Below are positions 54,526 through 64,000 of a stretch of 64,000 nucleotides of DNA, one piece after another. The stretch is from Bactrocera neohumeralis (Eukaryota > Arthropoda > Insecta > Diptera > Tephritidae): assembly GCF_024586455.1 (NCBI RefSeq), contig NW_026089623.1, positions 8,962,204 to 9,026,203 of the forward strand, in the 5' to 3' direction. Numbering within the stretch: position 1 is the stretch's first letter; each line of letters starts with the position of its first letter. The notes beneath the pieces were generated by a model. It had not been told where the DNA came from, did not search any database, and saw only the letters and a program-made list of their open reading frames with translations. Position numbers and translations under genes: made by a program.

Positions 54526-54834
54526 GTTGCTTATTTGTTCGTAACATTTTTCTGTGGTGAACATTTATTAACTTACCACAGCTAAAAAGAGGCATAAATA
54601 AAAAACTTAATTTTTCCTGTATTAGCTCATATTGTTCTCATCTTTAAGAATATAAGTATATTAAAATAAAACGATTTTCTTTTGAAAATATATTAAACTT
54701 TTATATATAACCAATATATTTGGGACAACTTTTCCATAAATTTTAAGAAAATAACACAATGCAACCATTTTCCGGTTAAAAGTCTGCCATCTTGGTTAAA
54801 GTCGGTCATCTTGGATTCCAATAGAAACTCAACC

Positions 54835-55098
54835 CCAGACTACACTTGACGTTTCTACAGTGGCACCTCTCAGCTGTGCCTTTGTTTACATAAAATCAGC
54901 TGATAGTGACCTTACTCCTCCTCTACCGTGATTGCCACACAAGTAGTCGGAATCCGGACTTCGTTCAGAACGCACGTGCTTATTCGCGAAACTCTCCATT
55001 GTTCTCGAAATTGCAAGTTGTTTTTTATTGCGTGAACGGAATTCTTGAAAATATTTTTTATAGATTTAGGACAACATGGTATGTATTTAATATTAATT
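54835..55098 (+). promoter_or_regulatory. Possible promoter and first exon, copy 2
   Basis: Duplicate of 46,800-47,060, again with GGACAACATGGTATGT (about 55,069-55,084) and no second exon. Same low confidence as in unit 1. Confidence 0.22.
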
Positions 55099-55419
55099 AT
55101 ATAAAAATTAATTTAGTTAATGTATTATTATGTTTTTTTCGGGTAAACAATGAATTATTAAAAAAACAAATTTTTTTTAAATTTTTCGGAAATTAGAGTT
55201 TTTGTTATAGTGTCGGGCGAGGTCGAGCTATGAATTAATTTTCCCAGTAAATTACAGGATTTCTACTTAACACATAAGCTTAAACATTTTCCCCGTCTTT
55301 CCCCCCCTTTAAAAAAGCGCGTTGAAAAAAGTTGGTCAGTTGCATAAAATGAGTACTGCTTTATTTATTTTTTTTAATTAAATATTGAAATCCTGCTTAA
55401 TTATTCTATACATGTGGTA

Positions 55420-56275
55420 TATAGATGGTATAAGGGGGCTCTATCGGAACCGGTGTGAAAATAGGACAATTTGCGTGGCTCCGCCCACTTTCTGGTGAAA
55501 TCCCATATCTCGGGAGCCGACTGACCGATTTCGACAAAATTTGGAACGTAAAATTATTTTCATTTTCGTGTATCACTCTGTGAAAATGAGCGAAATCGGA
55601 CTACAACCACGCCTACTTCCCATATAATACAATTTAAAATTCCATTTGATTCTTTCGCTTTCCAGTACACAAATAAAGAATTAATTAATATAACGGAATA
55701 AAATTTTGCGGTAATCATTCCTCTAAAGTAAGCCACCTTTTGACCAATAATTGTCTAAATTAAAACCAAAACTGTTCAAGCCCCTAGGTACCGAATATGT
55801 GAACCCGATACCAATAGTTGACTATTGACCGAAAATATCGTTCAATGTGTGAGATATGAAATTGAAATTCACACAAAATCCTTTTCTGACAATAGTATTT
55901 CATTGTCTCAAAAATAGGTTGAATCGGGTCATTAATTTTCTGAGCCCCCATATACCTAATATAAATATTTTAGAACTTCTAGGTCACTTAATGTTGGATA
56001 TATCCGCCAATATTTGAGTCAAGTCTCAATAAAAATTTCAGAACATATTTTATTCATAACAGTGTAACTTTGTGCCTAAAATAGATACGAGTACAATTGC
56101 GCGAAAACTTGACCCCTCCAACACAACCAACCCCCCCACCTATATAACTATGTGGCATATTATTAGTATGTGGGATGAGCAAAAATAGATAGAATCTGGT
56201 CAGCACTACCCCCAACTCAAAAACATTCAATATAAATATTTCGGTTGCGCCCGAATCTAGTCCTTCCTTACTTGT
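55420..56275 (-). mobile_element. HINE-like repeat, 3'-truncated, unit 2 copy
   Basis: Duplicate of 47,385-48,241 with the same truncation near the first GC box. Confidence 0.7.
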
Positions 56276-56362
56276 TTTATTTTAATATATTGCATTACTA
56301 TGTTTAATCAAACATTTTTATTAATTTTCATTAATAAAATCACTTTAAATAATTTTGTCCGG

Positions 56363-58123
56363 TTTTTGCGTCGATTCTCCTTTCACGGGTTTTTTCCAAA
56401 ATTTGGCGCATGGTGAATATCTGGTCGGTTGTTGATTTTCCAGGTCTAACTTACGCGATATTAAGGAGGCTTATCCCACGGTAGTTGGCGCAGATTGTGC
56501 GGTCTCTCTTTTTGTGGATTGGGCAGAGCACACTTAAATTCCAATCGTTGGGCACGATTTCGTCCGACCATATTTTGCAAAAATGGTGATGCATGCTCCT
56601 TATCAGTTCTTCGCCGCCGTGTTTGAATAGCTCGGCCAGTAATTCATCGGCCCCCGCTGCTTTGTTGCTCTTCAGACGGGCGATTGCTATTCGAACTTCT
56701 TCATGGTCGGACAATGAAACGTCTGCTCCATCGTCAGCGATTGGGGAGTCAGGTTCGCCTTCTCCTGGCGTTGTGCGTTCACTGCCATTCAGCAGGCTGG
56801 AGAAGTGTTCCCTCCATAATTTAAGTATGCTCTGGGCATCAGTGACTAGATCACCTTTGGGTGTTCTACAAGTGTATGCTCCGGTCTTGAAACCTTCAGT
56901 TAGCCGCCGCATCTTTTTGTAGAATTTTCGAGCATTACCCCTATCGGCCAGGTTATCAACCTCTTCTACTCACGCATTTCGGCCTTTTTCTTTTTATGTC
57001 CGCAAATGCGTCTCGCTTCCCTCTTCAACTCTCGGTATCTATCCCATCCCACCCGTGTTGTGGTCGATCGTAACCGTTCGAGGTAGGCAGCCTGTTTTCT
57101 CTCCGTACGGCTTCTCGTCGTACCAGCTGTTCTTTTGCATTTTCCGAAAACCAATGGTTTCGGTTGCAGCTGTACGTAAGGAGTAGGAAATGCCGTCCCA
57201 CAGGTCCCTTATACCGAGTTGTTGACTAGTGCTCTCAGAGAGCAGGAGTGCAAGCCGAGTAGAAAATCGTTCGGCTGTCTGTTGTGATTGCAGCTTCTCG
57301 ACGTCGAACCTTCCTTGTGTTTGGTAGCGTGCGTTTTTTGCTGCATAGAGGCGGGTGCGAATCTTGGCTGTAATAAGATAGTGGTCAGAGTCGATGTTAG
57401 GACCTCGGAGCGCAGGCACATCTAAAACACTGGTGGCTTGGTGAATCTTCTTATGCTGGAATCTAGTACTACAGAAAACCTTATTTCGGGCCCCGGTGAA
57501 GTCGATCAGCCTTAACCCATTTGAGGATGTTTCCTAGTGGCAAATCAGCGATATGTTGAAGAACCTCGCTTTGATGCGGATTGTGGCTAGACGTTCATTC
57601 ACCGGAGTGAATGATAATACTCATCGGCGGAGTCTCTCTCCCACCGCGAATCCCACACCAAACTTGCGCTCCTTTATATGGCCACTGTAGTAAATGCCAC
57701 AAGGACCTACTCGTCTCTGTCCTTGTCCCGTCCATCGCATTTCTTGGACGGCGGTGATATGAGCCTTCACTCTAACCAGGACATCAACCAGCTGGGCAGC
57801 GGCACCTTCCCAATTAAGAGACTGGACATTCCAGGTACATGTCCTCAATTCGTAGTCCTTATTTCGTTTGCCATGGTCGTCAACAAAAGGGGGGTCACTC
57901 ATCCGAGGCTTGTTGTTGCCTATCATTGGGGGTGTTTTTTACGTGCCTGCGCAGGAGATATTTCGCCTTCTCTCTTTTGATCGCCTTCAAAAGGATGTTC
58001 TTAGGCTACCCAGAGGATACTTGGTAAAAAACCAGAAGTAGTGAGCTGCTTGAGTCATATGTAAAAGAATCGTTTCCGGCCACTCCAAAGTGAATGGCGA
58101 TCAGAGAACTTTCCTCACTAGCG
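56363..58123 (-). mobile_element. RTE-like element, 5' half, unit 2 copy
   Basis: Duplicate of 48,329-50,165, but with a 77 bp deletion in the RT region: the frame 56,912-56,451 stops after GISLLNIA, losing the following VLSSVFCDTLKPTVNKLIGP segment. Endonuclease and linker frames are otherwise the same. Confidence 0.82.
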
Positions 58124-58434
58124 TGAACTTCTACACATGACCCCATCCAGCAGGAAAAAGCAAAGGACACACACACGTTTTTACTTTGACTCCCAAAATC
58201 CCTGAGGGAAATCAGAGTGAGTGTATCAATTCCACCTTTGATTTTTATTATTATACTAGCAGACCCGGCCACGCGTTGCTGTGGCTGAGTGAATCAAGAA
58301 GGATTTGAAAAACAAAATTTAACACAAATTAACATAACATTTTTATAACCTATTTAATAAATATTTTGAATATTTTTATTTGATATACATATATACTCTA
58401 AATGTCTTTAATCGTAATAAGTCACAGTTAATGT

Positions 58435-60099
58435 TCAATGAAGCGCCAATCGATGAACAATATTTTTAGTCAATCGGTCCTTTGTTAATACAAATAAACT
58501 TGATGGTCTTCCTACTCGTGAACACGCCACGTATAATTGCCCATGGGAGAAACATAGATTTTCCAAGTCTAATCCGCAAATAGACATTGTTTGGCCTTGA
58601 GATTTATTTATAGTCATCGCGAAAGCTAAACGAATGGGAAACTGTAGTCTTTTAAATGATATGGGAGAATCGGATGGTATCATCGGAATACGTGGTAACA
58701 AAACAATTTCTAGTTTAAACTTTCCTGTCAAAATAGTTGCTTCGAGAACGTTTCCAGTAATTCTTTTAATCACCAAACGTGTGCCATTGCATAGTTTAGA
58801 AGGGTCTAAATTACGCAATAATCGGTGATCCAATTTTCAATCGTAGATTGTGTGATGGCATTCCTGATATGTCTAAAGAATTTAAAAATCAATTGGGAAA
58901 TTCACTGCCTCGTTTTCTTTTACAGTTGCATCGATAGACTTAAATGACATTAAATCACCTGGTAATAATTGTTGTATCTGGTAGTTAATCAGATCAGCAT
59001 CAACATTTTTCGCTGCTAAAATTGCACGATTACTAAACCAATCATGATTTAAATAGTTATTCAGTATATCTGGGAAGACACTCTCAATCAGTTCATTTTT
59101 AGTTTGAACAACAGTACAGAAATTATCTGGCAATCTAATATGTTGAGTATCTTGATGAAATTCTATTTCACCGTTTCCAAGATCCAGTAATTGTTCAGAA
59201 AATTCTTGTGCTGTTGGATCATTTTGGAGTTGTACTCGCATGTTTTTTGTCAGTCTGAGTGTTTTAACATTTTTCCATAAAATTTATTGTTTTAGACATG
59301 CATTAACTTCATCTGCAAAAGTAGAGCGAAGAATAACTGGCAACGTTTGCCGAAAATCACCAGAGAGTAATAAAATAGTACCACCGAAAAGTCTGTCACT
59401 ATTGTTTAAATCCTGCAAAGTCCTATTTAATGCTTCCAGTGAATGCTTATGAGCCATAGTACACTCATCCCAAATTATGGTCGAAGTCTTCCGTAACACT
59501 GCTGCCATTCCGCTTTCTTTTTTGATATCACACATTGCATTTGGATTGCTATGAATATCTAATGGTAGCTTGAAAGCAGAATGTGCTGTCCGCCAACCAT
59601 CCAACAAAGTAGCAGCTATGCCTGATGATGCAACTGCTAATGCAATTTTATGTTGTGACCGCAGTTTCGCAAGAATGAAGGATAACAAATATGTTTTACC
59701 GGTCCCACCTGGTGCATCTAAATAGAAAAAACTGCCTTGTTTGGCATTAACAGCCAACATAATTCGATTGCATATGCTCTTCTGCTCTTCAGTTAATAAT
59801 GGTTCATTGTTAGTAACAAATGTATTTAAATCAGGATTATTAAATTGTTCTTCTCGCTGCAAATCACTATTTACTAAGTCTGTAGCTGGGCAATCAGAAG
59901 ATGGAATACAATAATGACTAAGTGGTAAACTTGAGATCATAATACATAAATCTTCTATCATTAATAATGCTTCGTTATACATATCTTGTGTGAAATCTAA
60001 GTTTGTAGAGTGGTTTATTTGTTTATGTCCGTAGAGTATATCTTCAGTCATGTAGTTCTTATATTTTCCCACAATGTAGATGACTGTGTTGGAAAACAT
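58435..60099 (-). pseudogene. Helitron PIF1-like helicase domain (three frames)
   Basis: The SF1 helicase of the RepHel protein unwinds DNA for rolling-circle transposition. The first frame (60,099-59,284) has APGGTGKTYLL (Walker A), WDECTMAHK (Walker B) and GGTILLLSGDFRQTLPVI (motif III). The second frame (59,241-58,882) covers the insertion with ENEAVNFPIDF, and the third (58,833-58,435) has FAMTINKSQGQTM and YVACSRVGRPSSLFV (motifs V and VI). All helicase motifs can be read but lie in three frames. The end of the first frame at NACLKQ is only a few codons from the start of the second. Confidence 0.85.
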
Positions 60100-61711
60100 G
60101 TCGTCAAAATAATGGCAAATAGTTGACGAATATTACTCGGCGAGGACGTTAAAGCAGCATCAGCAAGTGTCAGATCCCAATGGCTGTCATCTTCTAAAAG
60201 TTGCAACGCGTGACAAGCATCTTTATATGTACTGAACACTTGGTTATTAACTATTCGTAAAAATATAAAAGAGATTGGTCGAGGAACATTTACTAACAAT
60301 AAACGCAGAAAAAAGCATTCACGTTGTTTTGGATGTACAGTATAAAGTCGTCCCAATATCTTAGCTTTAAATATGCCTGCAATTGAAGGATGTCGTTCTC
60401 CCTTTTTACGTGGTTCCCAGTTTTTAGCTGACGTGTTCCATGTAAAATAGCATGGAACATCAGTGTATAATAGTGTTTTTGCGAATTGACCATACATATC
60501 AGTTTTTTGACAAAGAGTGAAAATTCGGTTAGTGTCGTTTTTGGTGGTTCAAATGCTCTTTGGAGAATATTTTCTTCCGTGAAATACACACGTTGTCCAT
60601 TTTCAAGATGCACTGCAAGATGTGGAATAGCAGGTTCTCTATGGTGTATGGGGAAGCTAAGTATGCGCCAGATAGCTTCATTGCTGCTAATGTATCTACC
60701 CATTTGGTAGCGTGTTATTTCATCATTTTCGTCTATATTTTGTACTCCAAATACGGCCAAATCACTGCCCTTATGAACGTACTTGCAAATATACTTGATG
60801 GATTTGACAGAACTGCAAAGCTCAACATTAATATTAGCCTTATACGTTTTGGAGAGTAGTGGTGAGTGTGGTACTACCCATTGATTGTCAATTTCTAATT
60901 GGTTAGAATTTAAAGTTCTCATTTTATATGTATGACCACCATTACCTGCGTTTCTGCGGCGATACAATGGATAACCATCAATATCAGTAATGGTATCATT
61001 TGTGCATTTCTTAGGAAAATTTTTCTTACATTTCCCATTTCCCATGCATGGTGATGTCATGTTAAACGCTCCACACGGTCCATGAATCATATGACTTGTA
61101 ACAATATTAAACAATTCTTGATCAAGTGAAGAATCTGGAATTTCGGCTGAAATAATTTGATCAATTTCCTCTTGACGAATTTTATCTTCAAGCCAAATGA
61201 AAATGTGAGCATGAGGTAAGCCTCGTTTCTGCCACTCAATTGAATATAGCCAACAACACGTTTTGCCAAAAACTGAATATTTTGTTATAAAATCAATCAA
61301 AGATTTCAACTTTTGTTTAAACACTCGTGCAGTAATATCGTGACGATGTATTGAGTGTTGACCTGGTAATAGTAAAGATTGGATTTCCTCCCAATTTGGA
61401 TTACACGTAAATGTTATAAATAAATCTGGACGACCGTAATGACGTACATTAGTCATTGCATCTTGTATATATTCTTGCATGTTTCGTGGGCTACCTATGT
61501 AGCTGGAAGGTAAAATAACAGCAGTGCCGATTTCATTTGTGTTTAAATTTCCATCGACATTTCCAACAATAGCATCTCGTAAGTGAATGTAATCCTCTGA
61601 TCGTAGTTTAGCTTGGTTGAACCGAATGAATCGCAAACGTTCGCTTTCAATTTTAGCAAACATATCCACAACGTATTGATGATACAATTGACGATATCGA
61701 AAGATATACAT
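60048..61711 (-). pseudogene. Helitron Rep (HUH endonuclease) domain
   Basis: The Rep nuclease nicks DNA and forms a covalent Tyr link. The 472-codon frame 61,711-60,293 begins YRQLYHQYVVDMFAKIE and shows Rep motif 1 (LFITFTCNPNW), the HUH motif (GLPHAHIFIWLED) and motif 3 with two tyrosines (YICKYVHKG), plus a Cys/His segment (HGPCG, SPCM, GKCKKNFPK). A frame change near 60,310 leads to 60,497-60,048 (FLRLLLVNVPRP, KDACHALQLLEDD). Both tyrosines and both histidines are intact. Confidence 0.87.
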
Positions 61712-62826
61712 AGTTGTCTTGATTGTGTCTAATCATTAATCGATACGAATAGTAGTTCATTGAACTAACTTTTTTATTTAATTCATTACCATTGACTGGG
61801 TCACACTGTTTAATGTTGATATGGTATCCATCTTGTCCTTGCCAGAATATCAGTGGGTACTGGAGTGAATCGTACGAACGGTGTAAATCTGAAATTCTAC
61901 TTACTGAATTATCTCGGCGTGTAATTTTTATGGATCTGTTATCAACTGGATCACCGACCATAATAATAGCAACTTCATCAACGGTTGGTGCATTGAATCT
62001 GCCGGAGTGTTCTCCCACAGGCACTTTGTCCGCTTTAATGACAATTTGATAATTGTCACTTTTTAATTGTAGTGACACACAATTAAACAATTGAACCAAT
62101 TGATTATTGCTCTCCAAAAATAATTCTAACGACACTACAATTGCTCTCTCTTCTGCTTGTTCAATCAAATTATACTGGCATAGAGTTGTTACACGTTCTT
62201 CGCAATTGCCCATAAAATAAATCTGAAGAAATTTTGGATCTTCATTTGGCATCGGCATCAATGATCCAATTTTATAGTATACCTGGCCTTGAATGTTGTT
62301 TCAAAATTACGACCATCAGATGACAAATCACAAACTTTGGATGCTCCAAACGACGTCATTTGGAAGCACGAATTGAATTTTCGTGTCTTACGCACAAATA
62401 ATATTGATTCATTTGAAATGCCAGAAAGAAGGGATTTCAAAGGTTCAGGTGGAGTAGGGAGTGGTGGCAATACAACTTTTCCTGAAGCGAAACACATGCC
62501 GGGTGTTTCATTGTGAAATTTTAACGCCTGACAATAATTGCATATTTTGTCCATCGCACTGGTTCGTAAATAAATGCAAGACGAACAAATGATCGACGTG
62601 TTACTGGGCGGTTGGTCCGATGATTTTCTCGGTTTTGTTCCCTAAATGAATCTACATATGTGTTGTTGAGTGCCACCCTGGCTCTCAGTGCATTTTCTTG
62701 TCGACGATTATCACGCTGTTCTCGTGATTCTCGTGCACAAATTTCAGCTGTACGAATTCTTAGAGCTGCACGTGGACGTCGAGTCTCTTTGCTACGGGTG
62801 TGAAGGTTAGATTTTTTGGGTGGCAT
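61653..62826 (-). pseudogene. Helitron RepHel N-terminal region (three frames)
   Basis: Upstream of Rep, three short frames continue one another. 62,826-62,521 begins MPPKKSNLHTRSKETRR and is very basic. 62,554-62,258 has CNYCQALKFHNETPGMC, a Cys pair typical of the Helitron N-terminal zinc region, and KVVLPPLPTPPEPL. 62,261-61,653 has IYFMGNCEERVTTLCQYN, YDSLQYPLIFWQGQDGYH and YYSYRLMIR. I took the ATG at 62,826 as the start because it precedes the basic stretch found in other Helitron proteins. Confidence 0.75.
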
Positions 62827-62830
62827 TTTA

Positions 62831-63061
62831 CTAAAAATAGTAATCGAATTTTTAATGTGAATGAATTTCACTGTTCTCTGATTTTGTAGATTATATATTT
62901 GGTTGTATTTATGTAAGTGTAAATTAGAAGTAAAACAAAATGTTATTTATTAAGATTTGAATTAATTCGGATAAAAATTTAATTTAATTGGGAATTTCCA
63001 CCTGTGTGTTCCAGCACCGGTTAGCAAATAAACCACTGTAGAATTTGAAATTCTGAATTTC
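62831..63061. other. Helitron upstream region
   Basis: AT-rich, non-coding, between the Helitron start codon and the LTR. It should hold the Helitron promoter and 5' end, but no TC-type terminus is obvious. Confidence 0.35.
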
Positions 63062-63807
63062 AGTTAAACGAAAAGGTCTCCACTTATTGTAGTTGGTGCT
63101 TCTGTTGTAGGTTGTTTTCCAATTAGAGAAATAATACCCAGCTGTTCGCATAGGGTTGCAAAGTCTTTATGTTTTTTAGTTTGATTTTTCAATGATATCC
63201 TAAATAACAAAATATATGTGTATGTTTATATGTATGTATGTTGGCTATTGTTTTAACCTATGTTGTGTGACCTTGGGTTTGTTTTAATGTGCGTACATTT
63301 ACAAACAGTTGCTAAAATGTATTCTAAGAACCCGTGGGTTATAATATGCAAATATCTTATCCTCAGTAATGTTTGTGTTATTGTCTGTTTAATGCTATTG
63401 TTTTGCATGACAATGCATTTTAAGTATGTGTCTGTTTCTGTATATGTGTATGTAAGTTAAGCTTTCTCTCGTTGAGAAAGCTAAAAAAAAAAACAAAATT
63501 GTTTCGCGTTTTAACAACGGTGCTGCATGGATGGCAGCGCGACCGTGTTACTTTATTGACTGACATAAAATGTGACTAAAATTAGTGCTTAACATAATTT
63601 TATACCTAAATTCCGTCTAGCCTGCAGTGTGGTGGCGTGATGCACTTCCAGGAATTGGCTTGTGAAGGTGCATAAGCATTTCGGGTGCGCGTGCCGGAAG
63701 TCAAGTCGTTGTTACTGAAACTGCTGCGGCGATTTGCTTAAGTCAGCAAGTTATGTAGTAGTTGCGCAAGTTATGTTGTCGAATTGTTGATAGGTGTTGT
63801 ATTAACT
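63062..63807 (-). mobile_element. 3' LTR of an errantivirus-like gypsy element
   Basis: A 746 bp segment whose ends are AGTTAA and TTAACT, the short inverted termini used by gypsy/errantivirus LTRs. Directly upstream on the minus strand stands a polypurine tract and the end of an env-like frame, so this is the 3' LTR. The left side abuts Helitron upstream DNA (GAATTTC). The internal element continues beyond the window, so LTR identity and the target duplication cannot be tested here. Confidence 0.65.
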
Positions 63808-63819
63808 CTTCCCCTCTTA
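63808..63819 (-). other. Polypurine tract
   Basis: AAGAGGGGAAG on the minus strand immediately precedes the LTR and overlaps the stop region of the env-like frame. This is the plus-strand primer position in LTR retroelements. Confidence 0.6.
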
Positions 63820-64000
63820 GTTCGATCGTCCGCGATCGGTGTTATTGTTGGGCTGCGATGTTGTAATTTGCAGGAACGGGCCTTTCTGCACGTTTGCAAT
63901 AAATTCTGCTTCTAGCCTAGGCGAAATGTACATTTTTTGTTTTTCTTTGATAATAAAAAATAAAATTGCAGTAGTGACTACTATAATTAAAACAATTGAA
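63817..64000 (-). CDS. Env-like protein C-terminus (partial, runs off window)
   Basis: The open minus-strand frame enters from the window edge and ends at TAA (63,819-63,817), about 60 codons. It begins with a strongly hydrophobic segment of roughly 17 residues rich in Ile, Val and Thr, followed by a basic stop-transfer stretch and a hydrophilic tail of about 40 residues rich in Gln and Asn. A membrane anchor plus short cytoplasmic tail just before polypurine tract and LTR is the layout of insect errantivirus env genes. The identity of the ectodomain cannot be judged. Confidence 0.55.
   Translation of the reverse strand, partial: SIVLIIVVTTAILFFIIKEKQKMYISPRLEAEFIANVQKGPFLQITTSQPNNNTDRGRSN

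Larger units (their letters stand above)
51405..59363. repeat. ~8.0 kb tandem duplication, unit 2
   Basis: Direct repeat of 43,371-51,404. The junction reads CACCAG|GGGATACCAAATTC: Helitron helicase sequence on the left is joined to 25 bp of RTE on the right that matches 43,369-43,396. A 77 bp segment present at 48,412-48,488 in unit 1 is deleted at about 56,447. After CACCAG at 59,363 the Helitron helicase continues normally. Confidence 0.9.
58256..62830 (-). mobile_element. Autonomous-type Helitron (Rep/helicase), frameshifted
   Basis: A rolling-circle transposon on the minus strand. The 3' end is CTAG at 58,259-58,256 after a GCCAC...GTGGC hairpin. The coding region (62,826-58,435) shows the whole RepHel order: N-terminal domain, HUH Rep with two Tyr, and SF1/PIF1-like helicase. 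At least six frame changes break it. The 5' end (TC after A) was not located with confidence and lies beyond 62,830, possibly close to the LTR at 63,062. Confidence 0.85.

Overview
The window is eukaryotic and looks like repeat-rich intergenic DNA of a higher fly, plausibly a tephritid fruit fly. It holds dipteran-type LOA and RTE-like retrotransposons, a DD41D (rosa-type) mariner, a fly-like SMG1 fragment with 58 and 101 bp introns, and small GT-AG introns elsewhere. No complete host gene is present. The only host coding sequences are a captured piece of the SMG1 kinase gene (25.9-27.9 kb) and a decayed NDUFA9/ND-39 pseudogene that is present twice (45.5-46.5 and 53.6-54.5 kb). No tRNA, rRNA or CRISPR array was seen.

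Layout, left to right. At 0-6.1 kb an RTE-like element is split by a nested LOA-clade element. At 6.3-12.2 kb lie copies of a HINE/mini-me-like repeat (a non-autonomous Helitron-like element with a 3' hairpin), two of which carry mariner remnants. At 12.3-14.4 kb is an old PIF/Harbinger element, followed by a LOA tail fused to RTE (14.6-16.4 kb), a mariner (16.5-17.2 kb), a BEL/Pao ruin (17.9-21.2 kb) holding a solo-LTR-like insert, two DD41D mariners (21.3-21.9 and 23.1-24.4 kb) and a TTAA-flanked MITE (24.5-25.2 kb). At 25.6-28.7 kb one HINE copy is split at a single internal point by a 2.0 kb SMG1 gene fragment. Next come a gypsy gag ruin (29.2-30.0 kb) and another HINE copy (31.0-36.0 kb) holding a 3.4 kb DNA transposon with about 455 bp terminal inverted repeats, a 6 bp target duplication and an unclassified RNase-H-like transposase. 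At 36-37 kb there is a mariner between Tc1-like direct repeats. At 38.7-41.7 kb lies a well preserved PIF/Harbinger element with a transposase and a MADF-BESS partner, inserted in one copy of a 533 bp tandem repeat so that the other copy is an empty site.

From 42.3 to 59.4 kb the sequence is dominated by an approximately 8.0 kb direct tandem duplication (43,371-51,404 and 51,405-59,363). Each unit holds RTE pieces, a 4 kb insert with the NDUFA9 pseudogene and a truncated HINE, and the 3' end of a Helitron. The right-hand copy joins the rest of an otherwise recognisable autonomous-type Helitron (58.3-62.8 kb, minus strand) with its Y2 Rep and PIF1-like helicase. The window ends in the 3' LTR and the env tail of an errantivirus-like gypsy element on the minus strand.

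The genes are separate mobile elements and do not form a pathway. The links visible are mechanistic: a Helitron supplies Rep/helicase functions of the kind HINE elements are thought to borrow, HINE copies repeatedly serve as landing sites, and two of them are associated with host gene fragments.
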